A stretch of DNA of 64,000 nt from assembly GCA_048296855.1 (NCBI GenBank), contig CP182631.1; one strand, given 5' to 3'. This DNA is from Pseudocolwellia sp048296855 (GTDB taxonomy: Bacteria; Pseudomonadota; Gammaproteobacteria; Enterobacterales; Alteromonadaceae). The translations under genes and the position numbers were made by a program. Positions 43,160 to 52,735 of the stretch are shown here, piece after piece (the stretch's first letter is position 1; each line of letters begins with the position of its first letter). The notes under the pieces are model-generated. The model made no database searches and was not told where the DNA came from. It worked only from the letters and a program-made list of their open reading frames with translations.

Positions 43160-43222
43160 AAATTGTTATTTTAAGCATGCTATACGTTGCTAATAACTGT
43201 ACAAGTTAGTGCATACGTATTC
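43160..43222. repeat. Duplicated promoter segment, right copy
   Basis: Near-identical to 39432-39495 and in the same direction; it ends with the same operator. It lies upstream of the rightward GH31 gene. Confidence 0.88.
43210..43222. promoter_or_regulatory. Putative LacI-family operator (site 4)
   Basis: TGCATACGTATTC, 77 bases before the GH31 start. Confidence 0.6.
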
Positions 43223-43298
43223 AGCTGCGGTACAAAGATATTTAACGTTACTATTCAGTCTATACTGAAACTGTACGCAAAAATAAATAGGTACCTAC

Positions 43299-45860
43299 AT
43301 GCACACTGGCTTTATTATTTTTAATATTAAACATCAGCTTACTTCTTATAAAAATAGCCTGTTACTGTCGTTACTTCTTTTTTTAGGTTGTGCTTTTAGT
43401 GCTTATGCTCTCGAACAAAAACCTAACGTTACTCTAGTCGATTATGAGTTTAATCATAGCGTATTAAAAATTAAAACGGAGGAGGGCAGTGTTTGGCTTA
43501 CTGCCTACGGTGAAGAAGCTATTGAAGTGGTTTATCACAACCAAAGGAATAAGAATTTACCGTCGTTTGCTATAGCCCCCTCTACACAAAAACAAAAAAC
43601 AAGTGTTATTAATAAAGTTAAATCTCTTACTTTTTCAGCCGGAAAATTATCGGCAGTTATTACTAAAGTACCTTTCAATATAAGTTTTTATAAAAACACT
43701 GAACAATTGATTTCTCAAGTCCCTCAGTATCTATTAGATGATAACAAAACGAATGAATCTGTAAATAAATCAGAAGTTAAGTTGAAGTTTACATTAAGTG
43801 ATGAAGAGATATTACTCGGTGGCGGAGAAAGAATACTCGGCATGAATAGGCGTGGCCATGCTATGCCACTTTATAATAAAGCTCATTACGGTTACAGCAC
43901 TGAATCTAACCAAATGTATTTTGGTCTACCAGCCGTTATGTCGAATAAAAAGTATATTTTGCTTTTTGATAATTCGGCTAAAGGAATGATGGATATAGGT
44001 AAAACACAGCATAATACACTTGAATTTAACGCGGTAGGTGGACGAAATGCTTACCTTGTTATTGCGGGTGATACTTACCCTAAGTTAATTGAAAACTATG
44101 TTCACGTTACAGGTAAACAACCTTTGCCAGCTCGTTGGACATTAGGAAGCTTTGCCTCTCGTTTTGGTTACCGAAGCGAGCAAGAAGTACGTAACGTTGT
44201 TAATAAATATCAGCAAGAAGATTTTCCCTTAGATGCGCTTATTTTAGATTTATATTGGTTTGGTAAAGATATTAAAGGCCACATGGGTAATTTAGATTGG
44301 GATAAAAACGCGTTTCCAACACCGATAAAAATGATTGAAGATCTGAAACGTAAAGGCGTAAAAACCATTGCGATAACAGAGCCTTTTATTTTAAGTTCTT
44401 CAAAAAAATGGCAATCTGCTGTTGAAAATAATGCCTTAGCAATGGATAAGAATGGCCATGCTAAAACGTTTGATTTTTACTTTGGTAATACTGGCTTAGT
44501 TGATGTGTTCAATAAAAGTGGTCGAGAGTGGTTTAATCAAAGTTATCAAAGGTTACACGAACAAGGTATTGCTGGTTGGTGGGGCGATTTAGGCGAGCCA
44601 GAAGTACACCCAAGCGCTAGCATACATAGGTTAGATAACGGAATGCATGTTACCGCTGATGAAATTCATAATGTGTATGGTCATCGTTGGGCACAAATGG
44701 TGTATAACCAACAATTAGCCATGGCTCCAAATACAAGGCCTTTTGTTATGATGCGCTCAGGTTTCGCAGGTTCACAGCGTTATGGCATTATGCCTTGGAC
44801 AGGCGACGTAAGCCGAACATGGGGAGGTTTGCAATCTCAAGTTGAACTGAGCTTACAAATGAGTTTGTTTGGTTTAGCTTATACGCATTCTGATTTAGGT
44901 GGTTTTGCTGGCGGAGACACTTTTAATGCCGAGCTTTATACGCGTTGGTTACAGTACGGGGTTTTTCAACCTGTGTTTCGTCCTCATGGCCAAGATCATA
45001 TTGCATCAGAACCTGTGTTTCATGATGAAAAAACGAAAAACATACTCAGAAAATACGTTAAATTACGCTACCAATTATTACCCTATAATTACACGTTAGC
45101 TTACCAAAATAGCACGACAGGAATGCCTTTAATGCGTCCGCTATTTTTTGAGAATGAAGATGATCTTAAGCTAATCAATAATACTAAAAGTTATTTATGG
45201 GGAGATGCTTTTCTTGTAACTCCCATCGTTGAAGCCGATACAAAAAGTGTAAACATACCATTACCCAAAGGTACTTGGACTGATTACTGGAACGGAACTG
45301 AGTATCAAGGTAATCAAGTTATCAATATGCCTGTTTCTTTAGAGCACATACCTGTACTGGTTAGAGGCGGATCTTTTATTCCTATGATTGATAGCATTCA
45401 ATCAACCCAAAATTACTCGAGTGATGCTGTTAGCTTGCATTATTACGCAGACGAATCCGTTAATTTTAGCCAAGCTAAAATGTATGAAGACGACGGTGAA
45501 AGCAATCAAGCTTTGGAAAAAGGGCTATTTGAATTATTACAATTCAGTGCACAAAGACATGGCGCAAAAAATGAAGAATTGCATTTTGTTTTTTCAAAAT
45601 TAAAAAATGGTTTTGATGCTTCACCTAAAATGAGAAAGATAACCCTAGTTATCCATAATTATAAAGGAGAAGCGAAAAACATAGCGCTTGTTCAAGGCGA
45701 AAATAAAACCATATTTAAACTAGAAAAACCAAGTTCAAACAGCGAGTTAAATAAAGAACAACCGTTACATAATAAAGTGGCTCGTTGGAATGAAGAAAAG
45801 CAAACACTTACGATGAGCTTTAATTGGCAACAGCAGGATATAAACTTGTTTGTGCGTTAA
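43299..45860 (+). CDS. GH31 alpha-glucosidase or alpha-transglucosidase, exported
   Basis: 853 residues with an N-terminal signal peptide (LLSLLLFLGCAFSAYA) behind a polar start. The GH31 catalytic domain carries LDLYWFG, the nucleophile Asp in GWWGDLGEPE and the acid/base Asp in MPWTGDVSRTW, plus THSDLGGFAGG. The DLGEPE form of the nucleophile motif occurs in GH31 4-alpha-glucosyltransferases such as those of Cellvibrio, so a transferase activity on malto-oligosaccharides is as likely as simple hydrolysis. Beta-sandwich domains flank the barrel. It probably acts in the periplasm together with the lipoprotein amylase. The operator at 43210 links it to the LacI regulator. Confidence 0.92.
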   Translation: MHTGFIIFNIKHQLTSYKNSLLLSLLLFLGCAFSAYALEQKPNVTLVDYEFNHSVLKIKTEEGSVWLTAYGEEAIEVVYHNQRNKNLPSFAIAPSTQKQKTSVINKVKSLTFSAGKLSAVITKVPFNISFYKNTEQLISQVPQYLLDDNKTNESVNKSEVKLKFTLSDEEILLGGGERILGMNRRGHAMPLYNKAHYGYSTESNQMYFGLPAVMSNKKYILLFDNSAKGMMDIGKTQHNTLEFNAVGGRNAYLVIAGDTYPKLIENYVHVTGKQPLPARWTLGSFASRFGYRSEQEVRNVVNKYQQEDFPLDALILDLYWFGKDIKGHMGNLDWDKNAFPTPIKMIEDLKRKGVKTIAITEPFILSSSKKWQSAVENNALAMDKNGHAKTFDFYFGNTGLVDVFNKSGREWFNQSYQRLHEQGIAGWWGDLGEPEVHPSASIHRLDNGMHVTADEIHNVYGHRWAQMVYNQQLAMAPNTRPFVMMRSGFAGSQRYGIMPWTGDVSRTWGGLQSQVELSLQMSLFGLAYTHSDLGGFAGGDTFNAELYTRWLQYGVFQPVFRPHGQDHIASEPVFHDEKTKNILRKYVKLRYQLLPYNYTLAYQNSTTGMPLMRPLFFENEDDLKLINNTKSYLWGDAFLVTPIVEADTKSVNIPLPKGTWTDYWNGTEYQGNQVINMPVSLEHIPVLVRGGSFIPMIDSIQSTQNYSSDAVSLHYYADESVNFSQAKMYEDDGESNQALEKGLFELLQFSAQRHGAKNEELHFVFSKLKNGFDASPKMRKITLVIHNYKGEAKNIALVQGENKTIFKLEKPSSNSELNKEQPLHNKVARWNEEKQTLTMSFNWQQQDINLFVR

Positions 45861-45903
45861 ATTAAAATAAAAACGAATAAATGAGCAAATACAGCATACC
45901 TGT

Positions 45904-45916
45904 GAATACGTATGCA
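45904..45916. promoter_or_regulatory. Putative LacI-family operator (site 5)
   Basis: GAATACGTATGCA, 117 bases before the MFS transporter start. It is the exact reverse complement of sites 3 and 4. A weaker GTACGTAT lies 34 bases on. Confidence 0.6.
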
Positions 45917-46032
45917 GGTGATAGCGATTTAGTTTTATTGTACGTATATTATTTATTCACTAGATACACCAATATTTGCTGTAACTTTTTGATCATATCT
46001 ACTTACTATTTACTTTCCATAAGAGTCTAAAA

Positions 46033-47505
46033 ATGAGTGAAACCACAACAACCTATAATAATAAACAGAAACCTCAACTTAGTTTTTGGCAAATATGGAA
46101 CGTAAGCTTTGGCTTTTTAGGTGTGCAATTTGGCTTTGCTTTACAAAACGCCAATGTTAGTAGAATACTGTCAGACCTTGGGGCAGATTTACACTCCCTT
46201 TCCTTATTTTGGTTAGTGGCCCCTGTTATGGGGTTATTAATTCAGCCGATAGTTGGTGCAGCGTCTGATCGAACATGGAATAAGTTTGGCCGTCGTATAC
46301 CTTATCTTTTATTGGGGTCTGTAGCTGCGGCAATCGGTATGATATTAATGCCTAATGCGCCTTTGGTGGTAACTTTAGTGCCACCGATATTATTTGGTGC
46401 AGTAATGCTGGCGATTATGGATGCGTCATTTAATGTGGCCTTTCAACCTTTCAGAGCGCTAGTGTCAGACATGGTACCTAACAACCAACGTAATATTGGT
46501 TATTCTGTGCAATCGTTACTTATTAATATTGGTGCAGTTATTGGTTCTCTTCTACCTTTTATTTTAACGAATGTGGTTGGGTTAGATAATACTTCTTCAA
46601 GCGGTGAAGTTGCGCCATCAGTTATTTGGGCGTTTTATATTGGTGCAACCGTATTATTAGGTTCGGTGCTGTGGACTGCCGTAATGACCAAAGAATATGC
46701 ACCAGGTAGTTATTCTCTTCCTGAGCTTGAAAGCTCTGCAACAAGTACCGATACAAAAGAGTCACTTGTTAAACGTTTTTCTGGTTTTGTTGGTTTGGTT
46801 AAATCAATGCCAAGTACTATGAAGCAATTGGCTTTAGTGCAATTTTTCTCGTGGTTCGCGTTGTTTATTTTATGGGTGTATACCATGCCAGCGCTAGCGC
46901 AACATATTTGGGGAATTGATGCTAAATGGTTTGATTCTCAATATTTAAAACAAGTGGGCGAGGTGCCTGAAGCGATATTATTAGCCAAAGGTGCAGCAGG
47001 CGATTGGGTGGGTATTTTGTTTGCAGCATACTCGTTATTTGCTGCGGTATTTTCTGTGTTTTTATCTAAATTAGCTAATACGATTGGTCGTAAAACTACG
47101 TATTCGCTTGCTTTATTTGCGGGCGGTATTGGTTACGTTAGTATGTACTTTTTACAAGATCCAACACTAACAACCGTTAGCTTTTTTGGCGGACAAATTG
47201 ATCTTCCTCAAGGAGCTGTAAATTTATTAATTCCTATGGCGGGTATCGGTATGGCATGGGCGGCAATTTTAGCTATGCCTTACGCAATATTAGCTGGCGC
47301 TTTACCGGTGAAACAAACGGGAGTTTATATGGGGATTTTCAACTTTACTATTGCTGCCCCACAAATACTTTCAGGTGTTTTAACGGGCTGGATTTTAACT
47401 ACATTTTTTAATAATCAGGCTATTTACATTATTATATTAGCGGGTATTGCGATGTTTCTTGCGGCAATATCAGTGTATTTTGTAAAAGATGATCAAAGTT
47501 CATGA
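46033..47505 (+). CDS. MFS sugar transporter (SLC45-like, maltose/glucoside type)
   Basis: 490 residues and twelve membrane helices. The start LSFWQIWNVSFGFLGVQFGF, followed by ALQNANVSRILSDLGAD, and the loop GAASDRTWNKFGRRIPYLLL, are characteristic of the SLC45/sucrose-maltose symporter branch found in alpha-glucan clusters of marine gammaproteobacteria. It would bring maltose or malto-oligosaccharides across the inner membrane for the cytoplasmic GH13 enzyme. It follows the GH31 gene by 172 bases with an operator in the gap. Confidence 0.88.
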   Translation: MSETTTTYNNKQKPQLSFWQIWNVSFGFLGVQFGFALQNANVSRILSDLGADLHSLSLFWLVAPVMGLLIQPIVGAASDRTWNKFGRRIPYLLLGSVAAAIGMILMPNAPLVVTLVPPILFGAVMLAIMDASFNVAFQPFRALVSDMVPNNQRNIGYSVQSLLINIGAVIGSLLPFILTNVVGLDNTSSSGEVAPSVIWAFYIGATVLLGSVLWTAVMTKEYAPGSYSLPELESSATSTDTKESLVKRFSGFVGLVKSMPSTMKQLALVQFFSWFALFILWVYTMPALAQHIWGIDAKWFDSQYLKQVGEVPEAILLAKGAAGDWVGILFAAYSLFAAVFSVFLSKLANTIGRKTTYSLALFAGGIGYVSMYFLQDPTLTTVSFFGGQIDLPQGAVNLLIPMAGIGMAWAAILAMPYAILAGALPVKQTGVYMGIFNFTIAAPQILSGVLTGWILTTFFNNQAIYIIILAGIAMFLAAISVYFVKDDQSS

Positions 47506-47538
47506 TTATTTAACCAGACAATTTATTAGAATTTAGGT

Positions 47539-47565
47539 AGCCATTATTCCCATAGGATAATGGCT
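47539..47565. terminator. Hairpin between the MFS and LacI genes, probable terminator
   Basis: Stem AGCCATTAT / ATAATGGCT, with CC/GG continuing it across one unpaired T. It lies 33 bases after the MFS stop and 10 bases after the LacI stop on the other strand. The T run is weak, so the call is moderate. Confidence 0.6.
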
Positions 47566-47575
47566 CTTTGCGTTA

Positions 47576-48619
47576 TTAAGCACCACAAGATTTTCGTACC
47601 ACAAGCTCGGTCGGCATTAAACTCGCTTCTACTTGTTCACCATGAATTAATTGCAGCAGCTTGGTCACTAAAATATCACCGGCTAATTGCGTGTTTTGCT
47701 TAACAGTGGTTAATGGTGGAAAGGTAAAACTGGCAATTGCTATATCATCAAAACCCACCACAGCAACTTGATCAGGAATAGTCATTCCTTTTTCTTGTAA
47801 CGCTCGCATTGCACCTATGGCTATTAAATCACTAGCGGCAAAAATAGCATCAAAATTTTCACCACTTTCTATAAGTTTACAGGCTGCGTGATAGCCTGAG
47901 TCTTCGGTGAAAATAGCCGCGATTTGTAATTTCTCATTAACAGCTAAATTATTGTTTTTTAGTGCTTGGCAATGGCCTTGATAACGCGCTAAAAATTCAG
48001 GCGAATGGTTTGAAGCATCACCTAAAAAAGCAAAGTTTTTACGGCCTTGCTTAATAACATGTTCGGTAATTTTCATACCACCTTGAAAATTATCGCAACC
48101 AATCGAAATAATAGGTAGCTCTTTTACTTCTGCGCCCCAAAGCACAAAATGTGTGCCTTGTTCTATTAATGTACGTAGTTTTTCTTCGTAATCTTCGTAG
48201 TCGCCATAGCCAAGTAAAATAAGTCCGTCGGCTTTGTTACTATCTTCAAAATCGGCATGCCAGTCGTTACTTGATTGTTGAAAAGATACGAGTAAATCAA
48301 AGCCTTTATTCGAACATGCACGCGTTATGCTGCCTAACATAGATAAGAAAAAAGGATTAATTGATGAATCATCGTTACTCGGATCTTCGAACAGGAGCAA
48401 AGCTATGGTGTCACTTTGTTGCGATCTTAAATTACTCGCATTTTTGTCAACTTTATAATTGAGCTCTTTGGCAATCGCTTGAATTTTAGCGCGAGTTTCT
48501 TCATTTACTAGCGGACTATTTCTTAGCGCTCTAGATACTGTAGATTGCGATACACCTGCCTGATAGGCAATATCAAAAGATGTGGCTTTAGCTTTCACTA
48601 ATGTTTTTCCGAAAAACAA
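47576..48619 (-). CDS. LacI-family transcriptional regulator
   Basis: 347 residues. The N-terminal helix-turn-helix SFDIAYQAGVSQSTVSRALR is followed by the hinge helix and the type I periplasmic-binding-protein domain (about 70-340, ending VVGFDDIAIASFTFPPLTTV, KQNTQLAGD). The reading starts at a TTG (48619); a GTG at 48598 gives a more typical N terminus. It lies at the end of the alpha-glucan cluster, and ATACGTAT-centred palindromes stand before four transcription units of the cluster. It is the only LacI protein here and so the probable repressor. Confidence 0.93.
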   Translation of the reverse strand: MFFGKTLVKAKATSFDIAYQAGVSQSTVSRALRNSPLVNEETRAKIQAIAKELNYKVDKNASNLRSQQSDTIALLLFEDPSNDDSSINPFFLSMLGSITRACSNKGFDLLVSFQQSSNDWHADFEDSNKADGLILLGYGDYEDYEEKLRTLIEQGTHFVLWGAEVKELPIISIGCDNFQGGMKITEHVIKQGRKNFAFLGDASNHSPEFLARYQGHCQALKNNNLAVNEKLQIAAIFTEDSGYHAACKLIESGENFDAIFAASDLIAIGAMRALQEKGMTIPDQVAVVGFDDIAIASFTFPPLTTVKQNTQLAGDILVTKLLQLIHGEQVEASLMPTELVVRKSCGA

Positions 48620-48864
48620 TATATACCTGAATATACCTCAGAGGGGCGTTTTATACAATGAAGTGTCGTTGCGCAATTTACCCTAATATTTCTTCTGTAT
48701 TTTCTATTACTATCAATAAAATAGTGGATTTATACTCATCTCGCAACTTGGATGAGATCTTGTATAATAAAGCACGTATATTTTTTGGTAACAAAAGACT
48801 AAAAAAAGCTAACTTTATCGCTTATTTATTGTCGTTTTATCACTCATTAATTAAAGAGCTATTT

Positions 48865-49881
48865 ATGATCACTCATGAACCTAATCCAAGCTACATTGCA
48901 GACGCTAACCGTTATAAAGAAATGGAATATCCTCGTTGTGGTAAAAGTGGTTTAAAGCTACCTAAAATTTCATTAGGCCTTTGGCAAAATTTTGGTGAAG
49001 TCGATTCACAATCAAATGCGGCTAATATTTTACAAAAAGCGTTTGATTTAGGTATTAATCATTTCGATTTAGCGAATAACTATGGGCCTCCGTATGGTTC
49101 GGCTGAATCGACTTTTGGTCAAATTTTTCAACGTAATTTTAAACATTATCGTGACGAACTTATTGTTTCTAGCAAAGCCGGTTACGACATGTGGGCTGGG
49201 CCTTTTGGTATTGGTGGTTCAAGAAAGTATTTAATATCAAGTTGTGAACAAAGCTTAAAACGTACAGGTTTAGATTACTTTGATATTTTTTATCATCATT
49301 GTCCAGATCCTGAAACACCTATAGAAGAAACAATGGCAGCGCTTGATTACCTTGTTCGTTCAGGCAAAGCACTTTATGTAGGCATTTCAAATTATCGTCC
49401 GGCTGATTGTATTAAAGCGATTAAAATTCTTAACGATTTAGGTACGCCGTTGTTGATTCATCAACCAAGATACAACATGTTTGATCGTTGGATTGAAGAT
49501 GGCTTAACAGATGTGTTACTAAATGAAGGTGTGGGGTCTATTGTGTTTTCACCTCTTGCTCAAGGCTTGTTAACCGACAAATACCTTAATGGTATTCCGG
49601 CTAATTCAAGAGCTGCTCGTAACGAAATAATTCATTTTAATAGTGACCAAATAACACCTGAAAAGCTAACTAAAGTGAAAGCATTAAATGCTTTAGCGTT
49701 AGAGCGCGGACAAACTTTAGCGCAAATGGCTATCGCATGGAATCTTAACAATAAAGCGGTAACATCGTGTTTAATTGGTGCAAGCAGCGCAGCACAAGTT
49801 GAAGTGTCGGTAGATGCTTTAAAGCAACAAAACTTTAGCGCTGAAGAGTTACAGTTAATTGAGAAAATATTAGCCTCGTAA
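48865..49881 (+). CDS. Aldo/keto reductase (YghZ/Gpr-like)
   Basis: 338 residues from the ATG at 48865 (MITHEPNPSYIADANRYKEM), which has an AAAGAG ribosome binding site; the frame is open 207 bases further upstream but that part is not family-like. The barrel motifs GLWQNFG, HFDLANNYGPPYGSAESTFG, KAGYDMWAGPFG and the DYFDIFYHHCPDPETPIEET segment are those of the L-glyceraldehyde-3-phosphate reductase group (AKR14). The catalytic Tyr (NNYGPP), Lys (SSKAGYD) and His (YHH) are present. It is divergent from the LacI gene. Whether it belongs to the glucan pathway is unclear. Confidence 0.88.
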   Translation: MITHEPNPSYIADANRYKEMEYPRCGKSGLKLPKISLGLWQNFGEVDSQSNAANILQKAFDLGINHFDLANNYGPPYGSAESTFGQIFQRNFKHYRDELIVSSKAGYDMWAGPFGIGGSRKYLISSCEQSLKRTGLDYFDIFYHHCPDPETPIEETMAALDYLVRSGKALYVGISNYRPADCIKAIKILNDLGTPLLIHQPRYNMFDRWIEDGLTDVLLNEGVGSIVFSPLAQGLLTDKYLNGIPANSRAARNEIIHFNSDQITPEKLTKVKALNALALERGQTLAQMAIAWNLNNKAVTSCLIGASSAAQVEVSVDALKQQNFSAEELQLIEKILAS

Positions 49882-49901
49882 TAGTGTTTATTATCTAATT
49901 A

Positions 49902-50128
49902 ACCTCAACTCGGGTTAATGAATGTTAGATAATGAATTAAAATTATTATTTATCAAAATCTTAACCTGTACCGTTGTTTTCCTAAGTTATATTAGTCTCT
50001 CAACATTGATATTTTTGTGTATAACAAGGCGAATTTCTCTATCTAATAGCTAGCTATTAGTAATAAATTCAACGAAGTTAGGCATAAAAATAGCTTGTTG
50101 AGTAACTTTGCTTATCCCGAGCTGAGGT
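49902..50128. mobile_element. Family 2 mini-element, 227-bp copy
   Basis: Reverse orientation relative to 25167 and 25505. Ends ACCTCAACTCGGG and CCCGAGCTGAGGT; flanked by TAATTA (49896-49901 and 50129-50134). The interior palindrome CTAATAGCTAGCTATTAG is kept. It lies between the convergent aldo/keto reductase and GNAT-nitrilase genes. Confidence 0.9.
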
Positions 50129-50160
50129 TAATTAGCTCTAATTTGAACTGAGATTAGTTA

Positions 50161-50200
50161 AAAAAAAGCCTCGTGAGCCATAAAACTCATGAGGCTTTTT
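50161..50200. terminator. Bidirectional rho-independent terminator
   Basis: AAAAAAGCCTCGTGAG and CTCATGAGGCTTTTTT form a long stem with A and T runs on both sides, so it can stop transcription from the aldo/keto reductase and from the GNAT-nitrilase gene. Just after it (50210-50221) stands a lone family 1 end, GTTACGGGTATA. Confidence 0.88.
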
Positions 50201-50226
50201 TATACATGGTTACGGGTATATACCCA

Positions 50227-51786
50227 TTACTCGTTGTCTTTGTTTCCGAGCCAATTTATTTTATATAAGTCGCGACGCCTGTCTAAATAATTTCTTACTG
50301 AGCCTTCATTTTGTAATGTACTGAGTTTTTCTAAGTCAAGATCAACAATTAACGTCATTTCTGTATTTGGTGTTGTTTCGGCCATAATTGCATCATGAGG
50401 GAAAGAGAAGTCTGATGGCGAAAATACGGCAGATTGAGCATATTGAATGTCGGCACCATCTACTTTAGGTAAATTACCCACACTACCGGCTATAGCCACA
50501 TAACATTCATTTTCAATAGCTCGAGCTTGTGCGCAACAACGAACTCTTAAGTAGGCATTCTTTGTGTCTGTCCAAAAAGGCACAAATAATAATTGCATAC
50601 CTTTTTCCGATTGAAGTCGAGCAAGTTCAGGAAATTCAATATCGTAACAAATTAAAATACCAATTTTTCCGAAGTCGGTATCAAAAACTCGTAAATTATC
50701 ACCACCTTGCATAATCCAAGCGCGTTTTTCATGGGGGGTAGGGTGAATTTTATATTGTGATTCTAGTGTTCCATCACGGCGACAAAAATAAGACACATTA
50801 TATAGCTGGTTATCTTCCATAACGGGTAATGAACCCGCAATGATATTGATATTATAGCTAACGGCTAGACGAGAAATTGCTTCAATTATTTCTTCAGAAA
50901 ATTCAGATAACGCTTTAATTGAATCAATAGAGTTTTGATGCGCTTCAATTCCCATTAAAGGTGCATTAAAAAACTCAGGCAATAAAGCTAAATCACATTG
51001 GTAATCTGAGAGGGCATCAACAAAAAACTCTACTTGCTGAATAAGTTCTTCTACAGACTTAAGTGGCCTCATTTGCCATTGAACACAACCAACTCTTGCT
51101 GTTTTTTTGATAGCACCAAACAAGGGCGCTTTTTCATCATCGTAATATAAATTGGTCCATTCCAGCAGGGTGGCATAACCTTTCGATTCTTTGTCTTCAG
51201 GTAAGTATTTACTAAGAACGCGCCTTACTTCGAAATCGTTTGATAACTGAAAAGTTAAAATGGGATCATAAATTTCTTTCTTTTTAACAAGCTCAATATA
51301 TTTTTGAGGTGACATGTCTTTTGCATGGTTTTGATAGTTGGGTATACGCCCACCTGCCACAATAGATTTAAGGTTTAAATTTTGGCAAAGTTCTTTTCTT
51401 GCTTCATACAATCGTCTACCAAGACGCATGCCTTGATAGTCTGGATGTACCACAACCTCAGCACCATATAATACATCGCCTAATGGATCATGAGTTGTTA
51501 GGTAGGCATCACCCGTAATTTCTTCGTAAGTGTGATGATCTCCAAATTTGTCATAATCTACAACAAGCGAAAAAGCTGCGGCAATCACTTTTCCATGATC
51601 TTCAATGCATATTTGGCCTTCTGGGAAAGTAGAAAGTTGCGCTTTAAATTTTTTTTCTGGCCCAGCGCCCCCCATGTCAGGATAGATGAGTTCCATGACT
51701 TCTTTTAAATCGTCAAAATCACTTAATTCTAAGTTGCGTAAATTTAGTTTGTGTTCCGATTCATCAGTAAAAGTATTATCGTTCAT
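50227..51786 (-). CDS. Bifunctional GNAT acetyltransferase / nitrilase-family amidohydrolase
   Basis: 519 residues. The N-terminal half (about 10-200) is a GNAT domain with the acetyl-CoA loop VHPDYQGMRLGRRLYEARKE. The C-terminal half (about 225-505) is a carbon-nitrogen hydrolase with the Glu of LALLPEFFNAPL, the Lys of PTPHEKRAWIMQGG and the Cys of IGILICYDIEFPELARL. The fusion is known and widespread in marine proteobacteria; the substrates are not known. It is a single gene with the terminator at 50161. Confidence 0.93.
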   Translation of the reverse strand: MNDNTFTDESEHKLNLRNLELSDFDDLKEVMELIYPDMGGAGPEKKFKAQLSTFPEGQICIEDHGKVIAAAFSLVVDYDKFGDHHTYEEITGDAYLTTHDPLGDVLYGAEVVVHPDYQGMRLGRRLYEARKELCQNLNLKSIVAGGRIPNYQNHAKDMSPQKYIELVKKKEIYDPILTFQLSNDFEVRRVLSKYLPEDKESKGYATLLEWTNLYYDDEKAPLFGAIKKTARVGCVQWQMRPLKSVEELIQQVEFFVDALSDYQCDLALLPEFFNAPLMGIEAHQNSIDSIKALSEFSEEIIEAISRLAVSYNINIIAGSLPVMEDNQLYNVSYFCRRDGTLESQYKIHPTPHEKRAWIMQGGDNLRVFDTDFGKIGILICYDIEFPELARLQSEKGMQLLFVPFWTDTKNAYLRVRCCAQARAIENECYVAIAGSVGNLPKVDGADIQYAQSAVFSPSDFSFPHDAIMAETTPNTEMTLIVDLDLEKLSTLQNEGSVRNYLDRRRDLYKINWLGNKDNE

Positions 51787-51932
51787 TTTTATACCAAATT
51801 TTTACAATTTTTAAGTTTATTAAACTTTAAAAATAACGCCACACTTAGTGGCAAAAATAGCTGACTATATGTGCGTGGTACGAAAAACAGTCAGATATGT
51901 GTACTCTGTTGAATTAATTGCTAAGTGCTTTT

Positions 51933-52288
51933 TATACCCGTTATCATTCAAGATGCAGGTTTCAGTGGGAACTAAAAACAATTTAGGCACAGATTTCATG
52001 TTCCAGACGAAATCTAAGGTCTACATCCATGTATGCAAGGCATTAAGTTTACGTCATGGTTATTCTCGGTAACTGCTCCTGCGTTACCCTAATGTCCTAC
52101 ATCCGTGTAGGAACCTTACTAAAGTTAATAAGCCCCATAAATTGTTTTTAGACCCATCGGAGAAGCGCTTGAGCAAAATCACTTCGTCGTTAATGCTTTT
52201 TATAAGGGAACGCATTATTACAAAACATTGCCTTGAATTGATATCGCTCAAGCACTCTGAAATAGCCTCTTGAGTGGTAACGGGTATA
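51933..52288. repeat. Family 1 repeat, 356-bp copy
   Basis: Starts TATACCCGTTATCATTCAAG and ends TTGAGTGGTAACGGGTATA, with a complete interior: TGCAGGTTTCAGTGGGAAC, the ACATCCGTGTAGGAACC part, and the GCTTGAGCAAAATCAC arm near the right end. It best represents the full-length element in this window. Any reading frames inside it are not coding. Confidence 0.92.
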
Positions 52289-52528
52289 TATACTCAAATT
52301 AACATTTAATATATAAACTAAAACTATTCTTTATGCATCATTTATTAGGCTTGATGTATGTGTATTAAACCTAATAGAACGATTATGTAAGTCATGAATG
52401 AACCTGTCAGAAATAATAAATAATTTGTCACAGCGAAAGAGTTTAGAAACAAAATTGATGAGTTCTTTAGTCAAACATTTCCTAAGATAGGTGTAAGCTA
52501 TTACGTTTAAGTGAGTCAGTACTAAGTA

Positions 52529-52599
52529 ACCTGAACTCAGGTTATTTATAAATAAGGGTTTTTATTTATTCGCTAACATTCATTAATCTGAGTTGAGGT
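52529..52599. mobile_element. Family 2 mini-element, 71-bp copy
   Basis: Ends ACCTGAACTCAGGT and CTGAGTTGAGGT; flanked by TAAGTA (52523-52528 and 52600-52605). It keeps only the tip sequences of the 227-bp form. The rest of 52289-52735 is AT-rich and shows nothing else. Confidence 0.8.
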
Positions 52600-52735
52600 T
52601 AAGTAGAGTAATGGGTAAGTTGAGTATCAATAAATAGCGAAATTTTAATCTTTAAAATCTCGCTATACACATCTTAATTTAAGAGCCCTTAGCGGTAATA
52701 GCCAAGGAATTCAGTAACATTTTTGTGAATACTGA

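Noticed and set aside
51848..52072. Reading frame at the start of the 356-bp repeat
   Set aside because: It runs into the family 1 repeat, which also occurs with interruptions elsewhere; there is no ribosome binding site.
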